From Candidatus Bathyarchaeota archaeon (GTDB taxonomy: Archaea > Thermoproteota > Bathyarchaeia > RBG-16-48-13 > GCA-020355125): a DNA stretch of 9,789 bases. Each line of letters begins with the position of its first letter. Positions within the stretch are counted from its first letter, which is position 1. The translations under genes were made by a program, and so were the position numbers. This document shows positions 5,943-9,789 of the stretch, piece after piece. The notes below the pieces were generated by a model. It did no database searches, was not told the origin of the DNA, and saw nothing but the letters and a program-made list of their open reading frames with translations. The stretch is from positions 1 through 9,789 of the forward strand of contig JAUWJG010000024.1 in the NCBI GenBank assembly GCA_030607815.1, in the 5' to 3' direction.

Positions 5943-6449
5943 TTACATTTTATCGTTTATGTTCTCACGCGAAACTATTCTGTTTAGACTTGATATTAAC
6001 TCCTTTTTTAAATTTAAAATCGATTCAGCTCTTTTTATATCATCAAGTTCTGAAACACCACTATTTAGAAGGGTTCTATGTTCTTTAACGTAAATAGCTA
6101 ACTTGTTTGAAGTTTCAATGAACTCGTCTAAACTTGGTGTTTCAAGGATTCCCAGATACCCAAGAAAAAATATTGTGTATATCGATGCGGTAATGTTTTT
6201 ATTCGCTTGATGTAAGGTTCTGTTAAAAGCTCCTCTACTAACTCCTTTTGTAGACATCCTCATCTTTGCCTTTTCTTCATAGCCCAGTTTTTGATCTAAC
6301 ATATTCTCTGCTAAATTATCAATTAAAAGCGTTTCTGCTTGTATTTTTGTTAAATGACTATTATTCAACAATATTATGGTTAAAGTGTCATTAAACGTGC
6401 TTTTAATCCAATTTTGCACGCTGTCTTTTCGCTCGTATGTGTTCAACAT
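5943..6449 (-). CDS. Uncharacterised archaeal protein with HTH-like segment
   Basis: I do not recognise a named family. The 168-residue product has no signal peptide. Residues 1-50 are helical. A basic stretch (about 58-87: GYEEKAKMRMSTKGVSRGAFNRTLHQANKNIT) resembles a DNA-binding helix-turn-helix, with GVSRGAFNRTLHQA as the likely recognition helix. It is followed by a hydrophobic helix SIYTIFFLGYLGIL that is too short and polar-flanked to be a confident membrane span, and by a charged helical C-terminus. I have an impression of similar 'KGVSRGSFNRTL' proteins in other TACK-type archaea, which I cannot verify. I chose the ATG at 6449 because GAGG lies 7 nt upstream; the TTG at 6455 would have that GAGG almost touching it. 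A TATATAAA box (minus strand, 6482-6475) is well placed. Probably a transcriptional regulator. Confidence 0.7.
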   Translation of the reverse strand: MLNTYERKDSVQNWIKSTFNDTLTIILLNNSHLTKIQAETLLIDNLAENMLDQKLGYEEKAKMRMSTKGVSRGAFNRTLHQANKNITASIYTIFFLGYLGILETPSLDEFIETSNKLAIYVKEHRTLLNSGVSELDDIKRAESILNLKKELISSLNRIVSRENINDKM

Positions 6450-6460
6450 ATTCAAGCCTC

Positions 6461-6520
6461 ATATGAATACAACTTTATATACAACTCATATTTAGAATTT
6501 ACTAAAACTCCTATATGAAT
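6461..6520 (-). promoter_or_regulatory. Promoter with repeated ATATGA elements for the HTH-like gene
   Basis: The minus-strand TATATAAA (6482-6475) lies about 30 nt before the ATG at 6449. Around it are ATATGAAT (6461-6468), the inverted TCATAT (6486-6491) and a second ATATGAAT (6513-6520), plus ATACAACT twice (6467-6474 and 6479-6486). The ATATGA pair brackets the TATA box and could be an autoregulatory operator. Confidence 0.45.
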
Positions 6521-6829
6521 CTATAACGAAAATATGTTGATAACCACAAAAAAAGAAACTTTTACACAGAATTAAATAAATCTTATCATCTAATATTTTC
6601 CGTTTTGTATAAATTTACTTCAAAAAGAAACAAACAAAGCGCGATCTTTATTCTAACCTATTACTGCTTTATTAATTATATTTTTATTCCTGACTTTACG
6701 TAATCTTAAGGATTATTGAAGATAATATTCAATTTTAATTACATCTTTGAGATCCAATATTTTATCCTTTTTTATTTATCCTTTAACTTTGTGAGATCAT
6801 AAACATCACAATCCTAACAACTATAATTG
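6521..6829. other. AT-rich spacer with no recognisable gene
   Basis: No supported reading frame, RNA gene or ORB-like element is visible in this part of the spacer between two divergent genes. It consists mainly of short A and T runs. Half-site-like ACATCACAA (6803-6811) is the only hint of regulation before the palindrome that follows. Confidence 0.4.
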
Positions 6830-6841
6830 TGTGATATCACA
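6830..6841. promoter_or_regulatory. Perfect TGTGATATCACA palindrome upstream of elf1-GGGPS
   Basis: An exact 12-bp palindrome identical to the core of the 5924-5939 site. It lies about 80 bp upstream of the predicted TATA box of the elf1 operon, a distance more compatible with activation, or with control of a farther start site, than with direct blocking. Confidence 0.65.
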
Positions 6842-6886
6842 TAAATCAAATATAATCATTGATATTATAAAATCCTTTTATTATAA

Positions 6887-6929
6887 ATCACTAAAACACA
6901 TCACTAAAATACCTCTTTGTATATACAAA
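6887..6929 (+). promoter_or_regulatory. Promoter of the elf1-GGGPS operon
   Basis: TATA-like TATATA is centred near 6922 within the perfect palindrome TTTGTATATACAAA (6916-6929). The usual archaeal TATA-to-start distance of about 26 bp places transcription at or next to the ATG at 6948, so a leaderless message is expected; no Shine-Dalgarno is present. ATCACTAAAA is repeated at 6887-6896 and 6900-6909 just upstream, where TFB or a regulator would bind. Confidence 0.5.
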
Positions 6930-6947
6930 ATAAATTGGTAATTAAAT

Positions 6948-7187
6948 ATGGTTAGACGAAAAAGGAGTACTGTACGTTTTCCTCGGAAACAAATCCCTAA
7001 AATCTTTTCTTGCCCAAAATGTGGACTTACAGCAGTTAGAGTTGTAATGGAAAGGAAGAAAAATACTGCAACCGTAATCTGTGGCAAGTGCCATCTAACT
7101 GACGAATTTCCTCTCGCTCCTGTAAATCAGGCAATTGATATTTATTGTAAATTTACGGATAAATTTAATGTTGGAGAATTAGCATAG
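6948..7187 (+). CDS. elf1: Elf1-type zinc-ribbon transcription elongation factor
   Basis: 79-residue protein with the Elf1 plan: a basic N-terminus (MVRRKRSTVRFPRKQ), a zinc ribbon with CPKC (C22, C25) and CGKC (C45, C48), a basic turn between the two cysteine pairs (MERKKN), and a C-terminal segment PLAPVNQAIDIYCKFTDKF resembling the eukaryotic 'VDVYSEWID' motif. In eukaryotes Elf1 binds elongating RNA polymerase II at downstream DNA and helps it pass nucleosomes; the archaeal homologues are known mostly from sequence. All four zinc ligands are present. It is the first gene of a two-gene operon, 8 nt before GGGP synthase, and is probably translated from a leaderless message. Confidence 0.85.
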   Translation: MVRRKRSTVRFPRKQIPKIFSCPKCGLTAVRVVMERKKNTATVICGKCHLTDEFPLAPVNQAIDIYCKFTDKFNVGELA

Positions 7188-7195
7188 GTGTTCGA

Positions 7196-7957
7196 ATGGG
7201 TCGTGTAGAACAATATCTTATAAATATTATTAATACAACAGGGCCCATTCATCTAACTTTAATTGATCCTCAAAACACTAATCCAAAGAAAGCGGGAAAA
7301 ATCGCTAAAACTCTAGAAAAGTACGGAACAACAGCAATAATGGTTGGAGGATCTACAGTAGTTTCTATACCTCAACTTGACGCTGTTATTAATAATATAA
7401 AAAACAGTGTAAATATTCCTGTAATCCTTTTTCCAAATAATATAACGGGAATCAGTCAATATGCTGATGCTATTTGGTTTATGTCATTATTAAATTCTTG
7501 GAATACCCACTTCATAACTGGCATTCAAGCTTTAGGTGCACCCATTGTTAAACAGTATGGATTAGAAGCTATTTCTTTAGGGTATATCATTGTTGGTGAA
7601 GGAAGTACAGCCGCTTACATGGGGCAGGCACACCCCATTCCTCGAGATAAACCTAAAATAGCGTCAATATACGCCTTAGCAGCTCAATATCTTGGTATGC
7701 ACTTCGTCTATTTAGAAGCCGGTTCAGGGTCGAAGAGTCCTATACCTCCAAAAATGGTAACTATGGTAAAGAAAAATCTTAAAATTCCTCTTATTGTCGG
7801 AGGCGGTATAAGAACCCAGGAAGCCGCAGAAGCTGCGATTAAGACAGGTGCTGATGTCATAGTAACCGGCACCATTATTGAGAAAGATCAATCAGGAGAA
7901 ATAATTAAGAATATTATAGCTTGTGTTAAAAATTTCAAGAAAAAGAAGAGACTGTGA
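7196..7957 (+). CDS. Geranylgeranylglyceryl phosphate synthase
   Basis: 253-residue (beta/alpha)8-barrel prenyltransferase joining sn-glycerol-1-phosphate and geranylgeranyl diphosphate, the first committed step of archaeal membrane lipid synthesis. Visible motifs in order: HLTLIDPQ (19-26, with the metal-binding Asp24), VGGS (50-53), ILFPNN (77-82), YLEAGSGS (172-179), VGGGIR (201-206) and ADVIVTGTIIE (219-229); the last three bind the glycerol phosphate's phosphate group. The pattern looks like group II enzymes (as in Thermoplasma and many TACK archaea), a judgement from motifs only. It follows elf1 by 8 nt, with AGGTG overlapping the elf1 stop as a ribosome site, so the two are co-transcribed. 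The C-terminus is lysine-rich (KNFKKKKRL), possibly for membrane contact. Its stop codon overlaps the operator repeat ahead of DP2. Confidence 0.95.
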   Translation: MGRVEQYLINIINTTGPIHLTLIDPQNTNPKKAGKIAKTLEKYGTTAIMVGGSTVVSIPQLDAVINNIKNSVNIPVILFPNNITGISQYADAIWFMSLLNSWNTHFITGIQALGAPIVKQYGLEAISLGYIIVGEGSTAAYMGQAHPIPRDKPKIASIYALAAQYLGMHFVYLEAGSGSKSPIPPKMVTMVKKNLKIPLIVGGGIRTQEAAEAAIKTGADVIVTGTIIEKDQSGEIIKNIIACVKNFKKKKRL

Positions 7958-7974
7958 TATTGTGATATCACGTG
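7953..7974. promoter_or_regulatory. TGTGATAT repeat and palindrome upstream of DP2
   Basis: TGTGATAT (7953-7960) overlaps the GGGP synthase stop codon and is followed directly by TGTGATATCACG (7961-7972; 11 of 12 matches to the recurring palindrome) and by CACGTG (7969-7974). The site is about 50-70 bp upstream of the DP2 TATA box, so it could activate DP2 or, if transcription reads through, act on both genes. Confidence 0.6.
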
Positions 7975-8002
7975 ATCTCTTTTATCTTCTAAAAAAGCAT
8001 TT

Positions 8003-8048
8003 AAGAATTTTTAATTCTTCTTATAATATAATAATGTCCGAAAGTGGA
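8003..8048 (+). promoter_or_regulatory. DP2 promoter and ribosome site
   Basis: Inverted repeat AAGAATT (8003-8009) / AATTCTT (8013-8019) precedes a TATA box TTATAATATA (8021-8030). The expected start is near 8051, or a few bases earlier if GGAG (8045-8048, 9 nt before the ATG) is used as a ribosome site. The inverted repeat might instead end the upstream transcript or serve as an operator. A tiny in-frame-stopped ATG at 8034 is not used as a start in my reading. Confidence 0.45.
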
Positions 8049-8057
8049 GAATAATCA

Positions 8058-9789
8058 ATGCCTTTATCTACAACCCCTGATTATGCCGCTTATATCCTTC
8101 ATATTGAAACTGCTGTAGCTTCTCTTTATGAGCTCTCAAAAAAAGCACGAAAAAAAGGAATTGACCCATCTCTTGAGCCAGAGTCACATATAGCTAAAGA
8201 TCTTGCTGAAATGGTTGAGGGCCTTGTCGGTCCTCCGGGCGTTGCTGCGCGAATAAGAGAACTCAGTCAGACGATGTCTCCTCATGAAATAGCCTTTGTT
8301 ATTGCATCAGATATTTCTCTCGCAAAATTTGGACAAGTAAATCCAGATGAAGCCGCTGAACAAGCTATAAGGACATCCCTTGCGATCATGACTGGTGGTA
8401 TTACTGCTGCTCCGATTCAAGGAATAGCACACATTAAAATTAAACAAAACTTAGATAACACGCGTTATTTAGCCATTTATTTCGCTGGTCCAATCCGTTC
8501 TGCAGCTGGAACAGAGCAAGCCTTAACCCCTGTTATAGGTGATTTTATTCGTCGTCGCTTGGGTCTAGATCGGTATAAACCGACGGATTTAGAAATTAAT
8601 CGTTTTATTGAAGAGATAAGACTTTATGAGAGAGAAGTTAGAGGTTTTCAATACCATAATTCTGATGAAGTATTAACCAATGCCTTACGAAATCTCCCCA
8701 TTGAAGTAACTGGAACTCAGAGCGATTCACTTGAGGTTTCTTCTTTTAGGAATCTACCTCGAATAGAAACAAACCGTATCAGAGGTGGTGCACTCCTTGT
8801 TATTAATGATGGTGTTGTTGGCCGCTCTAAAAAAGTTTGGAGGATAATTGAAGATCTCAAGATAGAAGGTTGGGCTTGGCTTGAACATCTTGGTGAAAGT
8901 AAACAACAAAAAAAAGAAAAACCCGAAGCTCTATATATGAAAGATATAATTGCTGGTCGTCCTGTATTCTCCTTTCCTTCCACATCTGGAGGTTTCAGAT
9001 TACGTTATGGCAGATCTAGGAACACTGGTCTGGCTGCTTTAGGAATACATCCCGCGACTATGATCGTTTTACACAATTTCCTTGCATCGGGAACTCAAAT
9101 TCGAGTTGAAGGACCCGGAAAAGGTGGTGTAGTTCTACCCGTAGACACTATCGAGCCACCCATAGTTCTGTTAACTGATGGTTCTGTTACAAAAATTGAA
9201 ACTACATCAGACGCCGTGAACCTGAAAAGAAAAATTAAGAGCATTCTATTCACAGGAGACCTCCTTGTAGGGTTTGGCGAATTCCTTGAGACCAATAAAC
9301 CATTAGCTCCCTCTGGATACACCGATGAATGGTGGGTTCAGGATGTATATTATAAAATCCATCATATCTTCAAAGGGTCAATTAAGCAAGCAGCTAAGGC
9401 TACAGGGTTATCTTCCACCCGGTTAAAAAAACTCTTAGAAAATCCTCTCATTACAAAACCAATAGCTCACGAAGCCCTCCTGATTTCAGAAAATCTAGAA
9501 GTACCCCTTCATCCAACCTATACATATTTTTGGAAAGAAATCGAAATCGAAGATTTAACGCTTCTAAGGCGTGCTATAATTCAATGTGAAAAAATAAAAA
9601 AGAATGATCTTTACAGGGAACTAAGACTTCCTCTTCACTCAAAAATAAAGGGAATTTTGGAGAGATTATGTGTTCCTCATAAGATGGAAGATGACGAAAT
9701 CGTGATAGGTTCAGATTCAATGATTCTTACTACTTGTCTACGAATCGATGAGCCTCGGCTTCCTATAAAAAAACGAAAAACGGTCATAA
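8058..9789 (+). CDS. polC: DNA polymerase D (Pol II) large subunit DP2, N-terminal half
   Basis: Catalytic large subunit of PolD, open to the window end after 577 residues; full proteins are usually around 1,100-1,200 aa, so about half is present. Family landmarks in order: LYELSKKARKKGIDPSLEPE (24-43), AEMVEGLVGPPGVAARIREL (50-69), EQAIRTSLAIMTGGI (101-115), the highly conserved YFAGPIRSAAGTEQAL (141-156), LGLDRYKPT (168-176), LPRIETNRIRGGALLVI (233-249), GGFRLRYGRSRNTGLAALGIHPATM (311-335), FTGDLLVGFGEFLETNKPLAPSGYTDEWW (398-426). The catalytic double-psi beta-barrel aspartates and zinc modules near the C-terminus lie beyond the window, so activity and any intein there cannot be judged. The frame is unbroken. 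It has its own promoter, and lies about 5 kb from DP1 rather than adjacent as in Thermococcales. Confidence 0.96.
   Translation, partial: MPLSTTPDYAAYILHIETAVASLYELSKKARKKGIDPSLEPESHIAKDLAEMVEGLVGPPGVAARIRELSQTMSPHEIAFVIASDISLAKFGQVNPDEAAEQAIRTSLAIMTGGITAAPIQGIAHIKIKQNLDNTRYLAIYFAGPIRSAAGTEQALTPVIGDFIRRRLGLDRYKPTDLEINRFIEEIRLYEREVRGFQYHNSDEVLTNALRNLPIEVTGTQSDSLEVSSFRNLPRIETNRIRGGALLVINDGVVGRSKKVWRIIEDLKIEGWAWLEHLGESKQQKKEKPEALYMKDIIAGRPVFSFPSTSGGFRLRYGRSRNTGLAALGIHPATMIVLHNFLASGTQIRVEGPGKGGVVLPVDTIEPPIVLLTDGSVTKIETTSDAVNLKRKIKSILFTGDLLVGFGEFLETNKPLAPSGYTDEWWVQDVYYKIHHIFKGSIKQAAKATGLSSTRLKKLLENPLITKPIAHEALLISENLEVPLHPTYTYFWKEIEIEDLTLLRRAIIQCEKIKKNDLYRELRLPLHSKIKGILERLCVPHKMEDDEIVIGSDSMILTTCLRIDEPRLPIKKRKTVI

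Overview
This is an archaeal window. It carries both subunits of the archaeal replicative polymerase PolD (DP1 complete, DP2 cut by the window end), geranylgeranylglyceryl-phosphate synthase (the first committed step of archaeal ether lipids), an Elf1-type zinc-ribbon elongation factor and a PhoU-like protein with an AbrB domain. PolD together with the Elf1 protein and a group-II-looking GGGP synthase argues against Crenarchaeota. A non-crenarchaeal TACK lineage (Bathyarchaeia- or Nitrososphaeria-like) or an Asgard-type archaeon fits better, but this is an inference from gene content. The DNA is AT-rich, the spacers are long, and several genes appear to have very short or no leaders.

Layout. 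Positions 1-171 hold the end of a PfkB-type sugar kinase. A convergent AbrB-PhoU gene (373-1344, minus) shares a short divergent promoter region with the DP1 gene (1440-2984, plus). An 839-bp AT-rich spacer (2985-3823) follows. It contains three sequences that match the archaeal Origin Recognition Box (an 11-nt dyad followed by a G-string), two of them pointing outward around an AT-rich block. I read it as a replication origin. A small winged-helix gene (3824-4234) starts beside it behind three CTGTTAACA-type dyads. Next, on the minus strand, come a decayed membrane-anchored coiled-coil winged-helix gene (4273-4984) just downstream of an XRE-CBS regulator (4996-5577), and an unrecognised HTH-like protein (5943-6449). 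On the plus strand follow an Elf1 + GGGP synthase operon (6948-7957) and the DP2 gene (8058 to the window end).

How it fits together. DP1, a putative origin and DP2 lie within about 7 kb, a replication neighbourhood, although no orc1/cdc6 or MCM gene is visible. A second theme is a palindrome, TGTGATATCACA, perfect or nearly so in four spacers: upstream of XRE-CBS, just past the unknown HTH-like gene, upstream of elf1-GGGPS and upstream of DP2. The XRE-CBS protein, which has the densest cluster of these sites at its own promoter, is the obvious candidate binder. If so, an energy- or nucleotide-sensing CBS regulator would tie together lipid synthesis, transcription elongation and the replicative polymerase. 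The operators are seen in the sequence; the regulator assignment is inferred.
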